Of a stretch of DNA of 64,000 nucleotides, positions 8,205 through 16,301 are shown in pieces. The first letter of the stretch is position 1; every line of letters begins with the position of its first letter. The DNA lies in contig NZ_VCNL01000003.1 of NCBI RefSeq assembly GCF_007671685.1, positions 62,001 through 126,000 on the forward strand, written 5' to 3'. The DNA is from Halorubrum salsamenti. GTDB lineage: Archaea; Halobacteriota; Halobacteria; Halobacteriales; Haloferacaceae. The notes under the pieces are model-generated. The model was given only the letters and a program-made list of their open reading frames with translations. It was not told the DNA's origin and did not search any database. The position numbers and the translations under genes are program-made.

Positions 8205-9311
8205 ATGGACGACCGGACGCTGAACGATCTTCTCCGCCGGTTCGGGCTCTCGGACAAGGAGGTCGACACGTACCTCAGTCTCTTGGAGCACGGCGAGGCG
8301 AAGGCGAGCACCGTCGCCGACGCCGCCGGCGTGTCGAAACGCTACGTCTACAGCGTGAGCGAGTCGCTCGCGGAGCGCGGCTTCGTCGAGGTGAACGACC
8401 ACGTCGTGCCGACGACGATCCGCGCGAACCCGCCGGACGAGGTGATAAACCGGCTCCGCTCGGACGTCGACGCGATCCGCCCCGGTCTCGAAGAGCGCTT
8501 CTCGCGGGCGGAGCGACAGACCGAGCAGTTCGAGGTGATCAAATCGCGGGTGACAGTGATAAAGCGGATCCGCTCGCTGCTCGCCGGAGCCGAGGACGAG
8601 GTGGCGCTGTCGATCACGGCCGAACACCTCGCCGAGATCCGCGACTCCCTCGTCGAGGCGGTCGACCGCGGCGTGCTGGTGCTGCTCATCGTCTCCGACG
8701 CGAGCGAGGTTCCGGGCGGTTTCGCCGGGGAGCTCGACGGCGTCGCCAGCGTCGTCCGGACGTGGAGCGAGGCGATGCCGACGCTGCTCACGGTCGACTC
8801 CGCGGCCGGCGTCGTCGCCCCGCCGGAGCTGTTGCGCCGGTCCAACACCGACCGGCAGGCGATCCACTTCTCGCAGGAGCAGCTCGCGCCCGTGATCGTC
8901 GGCTCGTTCCTCGGGAACTACTGGCCGGCCGCGAACGAGCTCGCGACGGCGCCGCCCGCGTCGCTCCCGGTCGAGTACGCGAACTTCAGGCACACCGTCT
9001 TCCAGACCACGCTCCGGCTCCGAGCCGGGGAGACGCCGCACGTCACCGTGGGCGGCCGGTGGACCGACGCCGACGAGCCGGCCGAGATCAGCGGTCGCGT
9101 CGTCGAGTCGAAACAGGGGATGGTGGAGCCGACGAACAACGAGTTCCCGGTCCAACACTCGCTCGTCGTCGAGACCGACGACGGCGAGACCGTCACAGTG
9201 GGGGGACAGGGCGCCTTCGTGGAGGACATCGAGGCGGATCTCGTGCGGATCGAGGCGGACGGTGAGGACTCCGAAGAGACGGACGGGACGGACGAGGCAG
9301 ACGACGAGTAA
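8205..9311 (+). CDS. TrmB-family sugar-sensing transcriptional regulator
   Basis: 368 residues with the TrmB architecture: an N-terminal winged helix (LNDLLRRFGLSDKEVDTYLSLLEHG, then ASTVADAAGVSKRYVYSVSESL, residues 5-65), and a long C-terminal part with the phospholipase-D-like and sugar-binding beta domain (residues about 110-350). In haloarchaea TrmB is known to control central sugar metabolism genes in response to glucose. Position next to GH13/GH15 suggests local control of alpha-glucan use. The C-terminal tail EDSEETDGTDEADDE is an acidic halophilic extension. Start fixed by the TTATAA at 8173-8178. Confidence 0.88.
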   Translation: MDDRTLNDLLRRFGLSDKEVDTYLSLLEHGEAKASTVADAAGVSKRYVYSVSESLAERGFVEVNDHVVPTTIRANPPDEVINRLRSDVDAIRPGLEERFSRAERQTEQFEVIKSRVTVIKRIRSLLAGAEDEVALSITAEHLAEIRDSLVEAVDRGVLVLLIVSDASEVPGGFAGELDGVASVVRTWSEAMPTLLTVDSAAGVVAPPELLRRSNTDRQAIHFSQEQLAPVIVGSFLGNYWPAANELATAPPASLPVEYANFRHTVFQTTLRLRAGETPHVTVGGRWTDADEPAEISGRVVESKQGMVEPTNNEFPVQHSLVVETDDGETVTVGGQGAFVEDIEADLVRIEADGEDSEETDGTDEADDE

Positions 9312-9369
9312 CGGCGAACTCGCGTCAGGGCCGTCGACGGCCCCGCCGCCCGGCGGCGACACACACAGG

Positions 9370-10401
9370 TTACGACCGGATCGCCGCGCTGGCGATCCCG
9401 ACCGGCTCGCCGTCGGAACCGACGGAGAGGCTGACCTGCCAGCCCTCGTCGACGGAGGCGATCCGGACCGCGTCGTGGCGGCGGTCCGGCTCCGTTCTGC
9501 GGTACAGTTCGAGGACCAGCGGCAGCGTCGGGAACCGCCCGTCGCGAGCCGTGAGCGCGCAGTCGGTCACCAGGACGGTCGCGCTCTCGGCCGTCGAATC
9601 GGGATCGCGGGCGTACCCGTCGACGACGCCGGCCCCCGCGAGGCGCTCGAACGCGCCGGAGACCGGATCGTCCGCGGAGACGGGCGGGAGCCCCGCCGCC
9701 GCGGCCGCCAGCACCGCCGCCTGTTCGTCGGGGGTAAGCCGCCGGTGGAGGGCCTCGGCCATCGCTTCGAGGAGGCACAGACAGAGGTCGTCCGGATCGC
9801 TCACGCGCTCGGCGAGGTCGAAGTACGCGTCCATCACCGCCGACTCGGCGTCGGCGTGACCGCCGGCCGACAGCGCCTCGAACACCGCGGCCGCCGCCTC
9901 GTGGCAGAACTCGACGCGGTCTCGCCCGCGGTCGGTGTCGCGGCCGCTCGGCTCGCCCGGGTCGTCCCGACCGTCCCGACCGTCGGTTCCCCCTACTCCC
10001 TCCACCCCCTCCACCACGGGGTCGGAGAGGCTCCACTCGGACGCCTCCGCGGCCGAGAATCGGCGTACGTCGTGCGGGTCGTTGGACGGCTCGTCGGGTC
10101 CGTCCGGCCCGCGGGCGTCGCCGGCGGACTCGACCGCCGAACCGTCGTCCGCGAACTCCTGTCGAACGATCACGTCGTAGTACGGCAGCCGCGGGTCGTA
10201 CCGGCGAAGCGCGTCGCGGTACTGCTCGGTGGCGCGCGCCGCGGCACGCGCGACTGGCCGGCTCTCGAACCGGAGCCCGGCGGCCGGGACCGGTCGGTCG
10301 CCGTACCGCGCGCAGACGAGCGAGTACTCGCCCGTCTCGCTCGCGAGCGATTCGATGTGGTCGCTGATCTCGAGTAGCGTCGTTCCGATCACGTGTGTCA
10401 C
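9370..10401 (-). CDS. conserved haloarchaeal protein of unknown function
   Basis: 343 residues. The N-terminus (MTHVIGTTLLEISDHIESLASETGEYSLVC) and the C-terminus (VRIASVDEGWQVSLSVGSDGEPVGIASAA) look ordered, with a long low-complexity acidic linker in the middle (about residues 95-165). No transmembrane segment, no catalytic motif I recognise; the helical part EQAAVLAAAAAGLPPVSADDPV could be a winged-helix or regulator fold. I believe it belongs to a DUF restricted to haloarchaea (DUF7551-like), from memory only. It ends the minus-strand series after the iron-uptake operon, 13 bases downstream of the FAD oxidoreductase, so it may be cotranscribed. Confidence 0.6.
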   Translation of the reverse strand: MTHVIGTTLLEISDHIESLASETGEYSLVCARYGDRPVPAAGLRFESRPVARAAARATEQYRDALRRYDPRLPYYDVIVRQEFADDGSAVESAGDARGPDGPDEPSNDPHDVRRFSAAEASEWSLSDPVVEGVEGVGGTDGRDGRDDPGEPSGRDTDRGRDRVEFCHEAAAAVFEALSAGGHADAESAVMDAYFDLAERVSDPDDLCLCLLEAMAEALHRRLTPDEQAAVLAAAAAGLPPVSADDPVSGAFERLAGAGVVDGYARDPDSTAESATVLVTDCALTARDGRFPTLPLVLELYRRTEPDRRHDAVRIASVDEGWQVSLSVGSDGEPVGIASAAIRS

Positions 10402-10414
10402 CTCCGCGCGCGGC

Positions 10415-11263
10415 TCACTCCTCCAGACTCGGGTGGGTCTCCTGCGGGTCCGGGTGCGGCGCCGCGAACCGCTCTCGGATCGCCTCGCGCGACTGCTCCT
10501 CGCGCTCGCGGCGTTCGTCCGCGTCTATCTCCTCGCAGCCCGGCGGCACCTGACGGTCCCGGTCGGTGAAGTACCCCTCGGGCGCGACCCAGTCGTGGTA
10601 GAACCCGCGGTCGTCCTCCTCCAAGATCGTCACGCCGACCTCGGCGCCGTGGCCCGCGCACACCGCCGCCTGATGCGGCTTCTCCGCGAGTCGACCGGCC
10701 GCGTACAGCCCGTCGACGCCGGTCCGCCCGCGCTCGTCGGTGTCGACGTACGACTTCCCGCGGTCGAGGATGCCGACCCCCTCGACGTCCGCGAGATAGC
10801 CGACTTCGTTCTTCGTCGCCGCGACGACGTACCGGGTCCGGATCGGGGCGCGGGGGTCGTCGCCGTCGCCCGCGCCGTCGCCGTCGCCCGCGCCGTCAGC
10901 GTCGACTTCGACGGCGAACCGGGCGTCGTCGTCCGGGTCGGAACCGCCCGCGCCGCCGGAGTCGACCGCCGAGACGCGCGTCGCTCGGTCGTCGAGCCGG
11001 TCTGCGCCCGCGGTCGCGGCCTGCTCGGCGAGGAGGTCGAGCAGGCGCCGGGCGTCCACGCCGAGCGGGAAGCCGGGGAAGTTCTCCAGGTGCGCGTTCC
11101 GGCGCAGGAGCGACCCGCCGTCATCGACCACGAGCGTGTCGAGCCCCTGCCGGGCCGTGAACACGGCCGCGGAGAGGCCGGCGACGCCGCCGCCGACGAC
11201 GACCACGTCGCGAGAGCGGTGCGGGTCGGTCTCGTCGTCCGCGGACATCTCGTCACCGTTCAT
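10415..11263 (-). CDS. FAD-dependent pyridine nucleotide-disulfide-type oxidoreductase, iron operon II
   Basis: A 282-residue thioredoxin-reductase-like flavoprotein. Rossmann motif VVVVGGGVAGLSAA (Gly24-Gly29), then NAHLENFPGFPLGVD and the C-terminal FAD motif GVDGLYAAGRL. The redox CxxC of true thioredoxin reductase is absent, so it is not a thioredoxin reductase in function. Its place at the end of a binding-protein operon and the paralogue at 16298-17272 suggest ferric-siderophore or heme reduction, which is inference. The ATG at 11263 overlaps the stop of the preceding 50-residue gene (ATGA), so translation is probably coupled. A later ATG at 11248 is possible. Confidence 0.8.
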   Translation of the reverse strand: MNGDEMSADDETDPHRSRDVVVVGGGVAGLSAAVFTARQGLDTLVVDDGGSLLRRNAHLENFPGFPLGVDARRLLDLLAEQAATAGADRLDDRATRVSAVDSGGAGGSDPDDDARFAVEVDADGAGDGDGAGDGDDPRAPIRTRYVVAATKNEVGYLADVEGVGILDRGKSYVDTDERGRTGVDGLYAAGRLAEKPHQAAVCAGHGAEVGVTILEEDDRGFYHDWVAPEGYFTDRDRQVPPGCEEIDADERREREEQSREAIRERFAAPHPDPQETHPSLEE

Positions 11264-11412
11264 CGGTCGATCCCCCGTGCGAGTCGCGGATCGTCGCTGT
11301 CGATCGCCATATCCCTCGGCGCGCGCGAGCCGTCGTAGTCGCTTCGGTCCGGGACCGGTTCGACTTCGGTTGCTCCCGCGGCCTCGTCGGGACGGGGGCA
11401 CCGCGCGCTCAT
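11260..11412 (-). CDS. 50-residue protein, iron operon II
   Basis: A small acidic protein, starting MSARCPRPDEAAGATEVE and ending DPRLARGIDR. It is supported mainly by position: its ATG overlaps the stop of the 58-residue gene by ATGA (11409-11412) and its own stop overlaps the start of the FAD oxidoreductase by ATGA (11260-11263). Such a chain of four-base overlaps is unlikely to be chance. No domain recognised; one cysteine. It may serve the transporter or simply relay translation to the oxidoreductase. Confidence 0.6.
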   Translation of the reverse strand: MSARCPRPDEAAGATEVEPVPDRSDYDGSRAPRDMAIDSDDPRLARGIDR

Positions 11413-11585
11413 CGCCGCACCCGAACCGGTCGTTCCGCCGCGATGAACGGCTCGTCGCTGTCGGCGGCTGCGAACGCGAGGTCGCCGTCGGCGCCGCGTT
11501 CGACCCGCCACGTCGGGAGATCCGGCACGTCGTACGCCGTCGGGTCGCCGAATGCGGCCGCGACCGTCCACTCGCGGGCCCGCAT
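11409..11585 (-). CDS. 58-residue protein, iron operon II
   Basis: Reads MRAREWTVAAAFGDPTAYDV near its start and EPFIAAERPVRVRR at its end. The ATG at 11585 directly abuts the TAG stop of the binding-protein gene (11586-11588), and its TGA overlaps the ATG of the next small gene. The sequence looks like a compact beta-rich peptide (W-T-V, W-R-V-E, F-I-A-A-E-R-P-V-R-V) rather than random coding shadow, and codon third positions are G/C-rich in this frame. Function unknown; a small accessory factor of siderophore or heme handling is conceivable. Confidence 0.65.
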   Translation of the reverse strand: MRAREWTVAAAFGDPTAYDVPDLPTWRVERGADGDLAFAAADSDEPFIAAERPVRVRR

Positions 11586-12836
11586 CTACAGGTCCCCGTT
11601 GATGACGTCCGCGACGCGCCCGCGGTCGAACAGCCGTTCGTCCTCGGGGATCTCCGGGTACGGTCCCGACTCGTACCGCGGCCACGCGCCGAACTCGTCG
11701 GGGTAGAGCTGCTTCGCCGTCATCTCCAGCTGGAAGAGGTTGAGTATCGGCCCCTGATACCGGGCGCCCTGCGGGTGGATGCGGTCGTTCTGAACCGCCG
11801 TGACCTGCGAGCCGACGGCGTCCTCCTCGAAGGCGGCCCGCCGCCCGGCCATATCCGTTCCCGGCTCCATGCCGCCGAGGTAGAGGATCACGTCGGGGTC
11901 GGCCTCGAGTATCGTCTCGAAGTCGACGACCGTCCCGGACTCGACGCTCCCCTCGAACGCGTCGCGCGGCCCGAGCGGGCGCGTGTGCGACGTGAGGAAC
12001 CCGGGGTTGCTCAGGGTGTACGCGTAGATCTGTTCGATGTCGGCCGCGGCGATCATGATCGCGGTCGGGCGCTCCTCCTCCGGCGGTAGGCGGTCCTCGA
12101 TCGTCGACAGGAGGCCCTCGCGGACCTCGGCGAGCGCCTCGTACCGCTCGCGCTCCCGGAACGCCTCGGCGACGCGCTCGAACTGCTCCCACAGCCCGTA
12201 GTACTGGTAGCCGTCGGCCCACTCCTCGGCGGGCTCCTGATGGCGGTCGCTGAGGGAGTTGCCGAACCACGGCGAGACGTTCTCGGCGATCTCGTCGATA
12301 TCTTCTCGGTCCCACCCCTCCAGTTGCGTCACCCACGCGGGATCCGCGAGGTGGATATCGCTGTCGAGCTCGTACAGCTTCTCCTTGTCCGGCTCCCACG
12401 AGGAGTAGAGCCCGGACCAGTCGAGCGAGACGCCCGGCAGGCGCTCGACGTACTGGTTCCAGAGCCCGTCGTAGTAGTCGGGCGCGTGCAGCGCGGTGAC
12501 GTCGTCCCCCCGCCCGAGCGCGAACGCCATGTCCGCGTGGTGGGTGAGCCGCGTGAACACCGTCTCCGGCGGCGACTCGAAGGTCACCTCGCCCGTCGGC
12601 GAGATCGACGCCGTGTAGCTCGCGTCGCCTTCGGACTGTGAGTCCTCCGAGCCGTCGTCGGTCGAAGCGTCGTCGGCCGAGCCGTTCTCGGTCGCGCCGT
12701 CGTCGGACGAATCGGGTTCGGCGCCGTCGCCGCCGGTGCACCCGGCGAGGAGACCGCCGAGGGCGACGGTGCCGCCGTACTTGATCGTCTCTCTTCGCGT
12801 CGGCGTCTCGCGGTCAGTCGTGTCGTTGGTGTCCAT
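11586..12836 (-). CDS. iron-siderophore-type ABC transporter substrate-binding lipoprotein (operon II, second)
   Basis: 416 residues. Tat-type signal with RRETIKYGGTVALGGLLAGC: twin arginine, hydrophobic stretch and lipobox LAGC, so exported folded and lipid-anchored at the outer face of the membrane. A low-complexity acidic linker (about residues 36-72) is followed by a cluster A-2 / BtuF-FepB-like fold with ADPDVILYLGG and AVQNDRIHPQGARYQGPILNLFQ. Paralogues are the genes at 12839-14071 and 17269-18582. Expected ligand is a ferric siderophore or related chelate; not provable by eye. It begins two bases after the stop of the first binding protein of this operon. Confidence 0.88.
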   Translation of the reverse strand: MDTNDTTDRETPTRRETIKYGGTVALGGLLAGCTGGDGAEPDSSDDGATENGSADDASTDDGSEDSQSEGDASYTASISPTGEVTFESPPETVFTRLTHHADMAFALGRGDDVTALHAPDYYDGLWNQYVERLPGVSLDWSGLYSSWEPDKEKLYELDSDIHLADPAWVTQLEGWDREDIDEIAENVSPWFGNSLSDRHQEPAEEWADGYQYYGLWEQFERVAEAFRERERYEALAEVREGLLSTIEDRLPPEEERPTAIMIAAADIEQIYAYTLSNPGFLTSHTRPLGPRDAFEGSVESGTVVDFETILEADPDVILYLGGMEPGTDMAGRRAAFEEDAVGSQVTAVQNDRIHPQGARYQGPILNLFQLEMTAKQLYPDEFGAWPRYESGPYPEIPEDERLFDRGRVADVINGDL

Positions 12837-12838
12837 TA

Positions 12839-14071
12839 TCAGAACTCCCCGTTGATAATATCCGCAACGCGCTGGCGGTCGAACAGCTCCTCGTCGCCGG
12901 TGACTGGCCCGAACTCATCCGGATACAGCTGCTTCGCGGCCCGTTCCGTCAAAAAGAGGTTGTGGATCGGTCCCTGATAGAGGTAGCCGCCGCGGTACAC
13001 GCGACCGTTCTGGACCGCCGTGAGCTCGCTTCCGACGGGGTGATCCTCCATATAGGCGAGGACCGTGTCGCGGAACTCCGTCGGTGATTTGCGCTCGTGT
13101 CCGCGGACGAGGATGACGTCCGGATCTACTTCGAGCATGTTCTCGTAGTCGAGCTCTCCGCGGTTCGTGGTGCTGAGGTTCTCGACGTCCGTTCCCGCGA
13201 GCGCGTCGGTCACGCCCAGATCGAGCCACTGCTTCTTGCTCGTCCCTTTGTCGACCAGCCGATACGGTGAGAAGGTCTCCGGTTCGTCGGTTCCCTCGAA
13301 CGTCAGAAACACGTTGGGCCGCTCGTCGACCGGGGGAAGGCGCCCCTGCACGTCGGCGATGAACGACTCGTGGAGCTCGGCGAACGCCTCGTAGCGCTCG
13401 CGCTCGTCGAACGCCGCCGCGATCCGCTCGAACGCCTCGTACAGCGTGTAGTACCGGTAGTCGTGCCACTCATCTGAGCGGCGAAAGATCAGGTTGCCGA
13501 AGAACGGGGCGACGTTGTCACGGATCTCCGTGACGTCAGCCTCCCCCCAGTCGAACCAATTGACGAGCATTTGGGGGTCGTACAGATGGACGTCGGCGTC
13601 GATCTCGTAGAACTGCTCTTTCGTCCTGACCTCCGGGTGCGACTCGATCGGGCTCCGATCGATGTCGACTCCCGGAAGTTCGTCGTAGACGTACGTGTAG
13701 TACCGATCGGCGTTGCCGATGCCGGCCAACCCGTCGCCTTTCCCGAGCGCGACGGCCATGTCCGCGAAGCCGCCGTCGTACGCGACCCACCGCTCCGGGA
13801 CCGCCTCGAAGGTCACCTCACCGACGGGTTCCATGGCGGCGGTGTACGGGAGTTCCTCCGACCCCTCGGTCCCGTCGTCCGATTCGGTCGAGGTCGTCGA
13901 GGCGGTCTCCGTGTCCCCGTCGCCGTCACCCTCCTCCGCGCCGTCGCTACTGTTACCGCTGTCGGTTCCGCCGGTGCAACCGGCGAGGAGACCGCCGAGG
14001 GCGACGGTGCCGCCGTACTTCGCGAACGCTCTGCGGGTCGATTCCCCGTGTGCCGCATCGTCCCTGACCAT
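12839..14071 (-). CDS. iron-siderophore-type ABC transporter substrate-binding lipoprotein (operon II, first)
   Basis: 410 residues, same plan as its neighbour: Tat motif TRRAFAKYGGTVALGGLLAGC with lipobox, a Ser/Asp/Thr-rich linker, then the binding domain with VDPDVILVRGHE and VQNGRVYRGGYLYQGPIHNLFLTERAAKQL. First gene of the minus-strand operon II (14071 to about 10415). Its promoter has two TTTAGGnnnnCCTAAA dyads at 14075-14090 and 14111-14126 around a TTTTAATT TATA element, which predicts repression by a DtxR-family regulator when iron is sufficient. Confidence 0.88.
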   Translation of the reverse strand: MVRDDAAHGESTRRAFAKYGGTVALGGLLAGCTGGTDSGNSSDGAEEGDGDGDTETASTTSTESDDGTEGSEELPYTAAMEPVGEVTFEAVPERWVAYDGGFADMAVALGKGDGLAGIGNADRYYTYVYDELPGVDIDRSPIESHPEVRTKEQFYEIDADVHLYDPQMLVNWFDWGEADVTEIRDNVAPFFGNLIFRRSDEWHDYRYYTLYEAFERIAAAFDERERYEAFAELHESFIADVQGRLPPVDERPNVFLTFEGTDEPETFSPYRLVDKGTSKKQWLDLGVTDALAGTDVENLSTTNRGELDYENMLEVDPDVILVRGHERKSPTEFRDTVLAYMEDHPVGSELTAVQNGRVYRGGYLYQGPIHNLFLTERAAKQLYPDEFGPVTGDEELFDRQRVADIINGEF

Positions 14072-14074
14072 GTT

Positions 14075-14090
14075 TTTAGGCTAGCCTAAA
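14075..14090. promoter_or_regulatory. iron-box-like operator, operon II proximal site
   Basis: TTTAGGCTAGCCTAAA, a perfect 16-base palindrome five bases upstream of the ATG at 14071 and downstream of the TATA element, so over the expected transcription start. Matches the sites at 14111, 18587, 18623, 19890, 20376 and 52677. Confidence 0.85.
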
Positions 14091-14110
14091 CAATTAAAAT
14101 CGTTCCGATC

Positions 14111-14126
14111 TTTAGGTCGGCCTAAA
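14111..14126. promoter_or_regulatory. iron-box-like operator, operon II distal site
   Basis: TTTAGGTCGGCCTAAA, upstream of the TATA element. Centre-to-centre distance to the proximal site is 36 bases, identical to the pair in front of operon I. Confidence 0.85.
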
Positions 14127-14216
14127 ATATAGATCGGACGACCGGTCGGGCGACGGATCGCGCCCGTCGTCCGACGGACCCTCGACGAGCGGGTCGTGTG
14201 CGGTCGATTTCGCGCT

Positions 14217-15128
14217 CTACTCCGCTCCCTCGTGTCGCGCCCGAATCGGGGTGACGCGCGGGCCGTTCTCGGTCTGCGCCACGTCGGCGTCGACGCGGAA
14301 CACGTCCGCGAGCAGCTCCTCGGTGACGATCTCCTCGGGGGCGCCGCGGGCGCGGATCTCGCCGTCCTTGAGCGCGACCATCCGGTCCGCGAGCCGGGCG
14401 GCCTGCTCGATGTCGTGGAGGACGACGACGACGGTCACGTCGCTCTCCGAACGCAGCGTCTCGATGATCTCCATCACCTCCATCTGGTGGTGGAGGTCGA
14501 GGAACGTCGTCGGCTCGTCGAGGAGGAGCACGTCGGTGTCCTGCGCTAACACCATCGCGATCCACGCCAGCTGCTTCTGCCCGCCGCTGAGGCTTCCGAC
14601 CTCGCGCTCGCGAAGGTGACCGCAGCCGGCCAGTTCGATCGCCTCCTCGACGGCGCGCGCGTCCTCGTCGGTCGTCCGCTCGAAGAACCCGCGGTGCGGG
14701 TACCGGCCGTGGTACACCAAGTCCTCGACCGTGATGCTGTCGGGCGAGGTGCTCTCCTGCGAGAGCAGCCCGAGCTTCCGGGCGAGCGCCTTCGTGTCCA
14801 TCGCGTGCACGTCGCGGCCGTCGACCAGCACGGAGCCGTCGTCCGGCGCGAGCTGCGTCGCCAACCCCTTCAGCAGGGTGCTCTTCCCGGACCCGTTCGG
14901 GCCGACGAGCGCGGTTACCGCGCCGGGCTCCGCCGCGATCGACTCGCCGTCGATGACGGGCTCCGGGGCGTTCGGGTACCCCAAGACGAGGTCCTCGCCG
15001 TCGAGGTCGCTCGCGTCCGTCTCGGCGGATTCGCCCGGAGTTCCCGCCCCCGGGGCGTCGGCGCCGTTCGATCCGTCCGGTCCGTCCGTCGCGTCCGTCC
15101 GCGTCGTGTCTACGTGTTCCGTTGCCAT
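14217..15128 (-). CDS. ABC transporter ATP-binding protein, iron-siderophore type (operon I)
   Basis: 303 residues of the FecE/BtuD type. After an acidic N-terminal extension of about 45 residues it has Walker A GPNGSGKST (76-84), Q-loop LLSQEST (about 121), signature LSGGQ (180-184), Walker B LLLDEP (201-206) and the switch His in VVLHDIEQAA. It powers import through the permease encoded just upstream; its ATG at 15128 abuts the permease stop. Being the only ATPase of this class in the island, it may serve all three binding proteins. Last gene of operon I. Confidence 0.93.
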   Translation of the reverse strand: MATEHVDTTRTDATDGPDGSNGADAPGAGTPGESAETDASDLDGEDLVLGYPNAPEPVIDGESIAAEPGAVTALVGPNGSGKSTLLKGLATQLAPDDGSVLVDGRDVHAMDTKALARKLGLLSQESTSPDSITVEDLVYHGRYPHRGFFERTTDEDARAVEEAIELAGCGHLREREVGSLSGGQKQLAWIAMVLAQDTDVLLLDEPTTFLDLHHQMEVMEIIETLRSESDVTVVVVLHDIEQAARLADRMVALKDGEIRARGAPEEIVTEELLADVFRVDADVAQTENGPRVTPIRARHEGAE

Positions 15129-16301
15129 TCAGAGCTCACCCATGTTCTGCTGCCGCCGCATCAGGTACAGGAAGTACGGGCCGCCGATCAGCCCGGTGAC
15201 GATCCCGACCGGGATCTGCGAGTCCGCGCCCGTGATCACGCCCATTCCGAGGCGCGCGCCCACGTCGGCCGCGACCATCAGCGCCGGGCCGACGAACAGG
15301 CAGCCCACGATCACCCGCTTGTAGTCGCTGCCGACGAGGTTCCGGACCATGTGGGGGACGATCAGCCCCACGAAGCTGACGATCCCCGCCACCGCGATGC
15401 TGGCTGCCGCCGCCAGCACGGCGACGCCGGAGAGCGCGAACCGGACCCTCTCGATCGACATCCCCAGCGACTTCGCCGTCTGCTCGCCGAGGAGGAGGAG
15501 GTTCAGCTGCCGCGACCCCGCGAGCGATAACGCCACCGCCGCGACCGTCCACGGGAGCGCCATCCGGACCTGCTCCCAGTCGGTCCCCGTCAGCGACCCC
15601 GTCGTCCACTGGATCGCCGACTGGACGACACCGATGTCGTTCGCGAAGAAGAACAGCCCCGTCTGGAGGCTGTTGAAGACGGTCCCGACGATCACGCCCG
15701 CGAGCACGAGCCGGACCGGGCTCGTCCCGTTCTTCCACGCGATGGCGTAGACGACCAGGAACGCGACCGCGCCGCCGAGCGCCGCGATCAGTGGGAGGAA
15801 CGCCGAGAGCCCCCCGAACACCACGAGCGTCAGCAGGATCATCAGCCCCGCGCCCGAGGAGACGCCGAGGATGAACGGGCTCGCCAGCTCGTTCCTGGTG
15901 ACCGCCTGGAAGATGGCCCCCGAAATTCCGAGGTTCATTCCGACGATGGCGGCCACGAACACCCGCGGGAGCCGGATGTTCCAGACGATGAGCGTCCCGT
16001 GCGCCAGCTCGGGCAGCTCCCCCTGAAAGCCGGTGATCGAGCGCATCAGTCCCTCGCCGACGACGAAGTTCAACAGCCAGCGGGGGTCGAGGAGGACCGC
16101 GGGATCGAGGACGGCGCGCCACGCCTCGCCGACCGTCATCGAGTACGCGCCGAAGCTCACCTGCACGAGCCCGCCGGCGACGACGACCGCGACGCTGGCG
16201 AGCGCGACCGAGACCAGCTTCGGATCGAACAGCCACCCGATCCGGCCCTCCGACGCCCGGCGCGCGGCGCTCTCACCGGCGACCGACCCCCCGCCGCTCA
16301 T
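15129..16301 (-). CDS. FecCD-family iron-siderophore ABC permease (operon I)
   Basis: 390 residues with about nine to ten hydrophobic helices, the FecCD/BtuC pattern. VWNIRLPRVFVAAIVGMNLG is the conserved early motif, and the EAA-like coupling segment is near VGLIVPHMVRNLVGSDYKRV. Start at the ATG at 16301, which overlaps the stop of the FAD oxidoreductase by ATGA and has a good Shine-Dalgarno-like GGAGGGGG just upstream; the reading frame extends further upstream but only as antisense-like low-complexity sequence. Single membrane subunit, so probably a homodimer in the transporter. Confidence 0.92.
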   Translation of the reverse strand: MSGGGSVAGESAARRASEGRIGWLFDPKLVSVALASVAVVVAGGLVQVSFGAYSMTVGEAWRAVLDPAVLLDPRWLLNFVVGEGLMRSITGFQGELPELAHGTLIVWNIRLPRVFVAAIVGMNLGISGAIFQAVTRNELASPFILGVSSGAGLMILLTLVVFGGLSAFLPLIAALGGAVAFLVVYAIAWKNGTSPVRLVLAGVIVGTVFNSLQTGLFFFANDIGVVQSAIQWTTGSLTGTDWEQVRMALPWTVAAVALSLAGSRQLNLLLLGEQTAKSLGMSIERVRFALSGVAVLAAAASIAVAGIVSFVGLIVPHMVRNLVGSDYKRVIVGCLFVGPALMVAADVGARLGMGVITGADSQIPVGIVTGLIGGPYFLYLMRRQQNMGEL

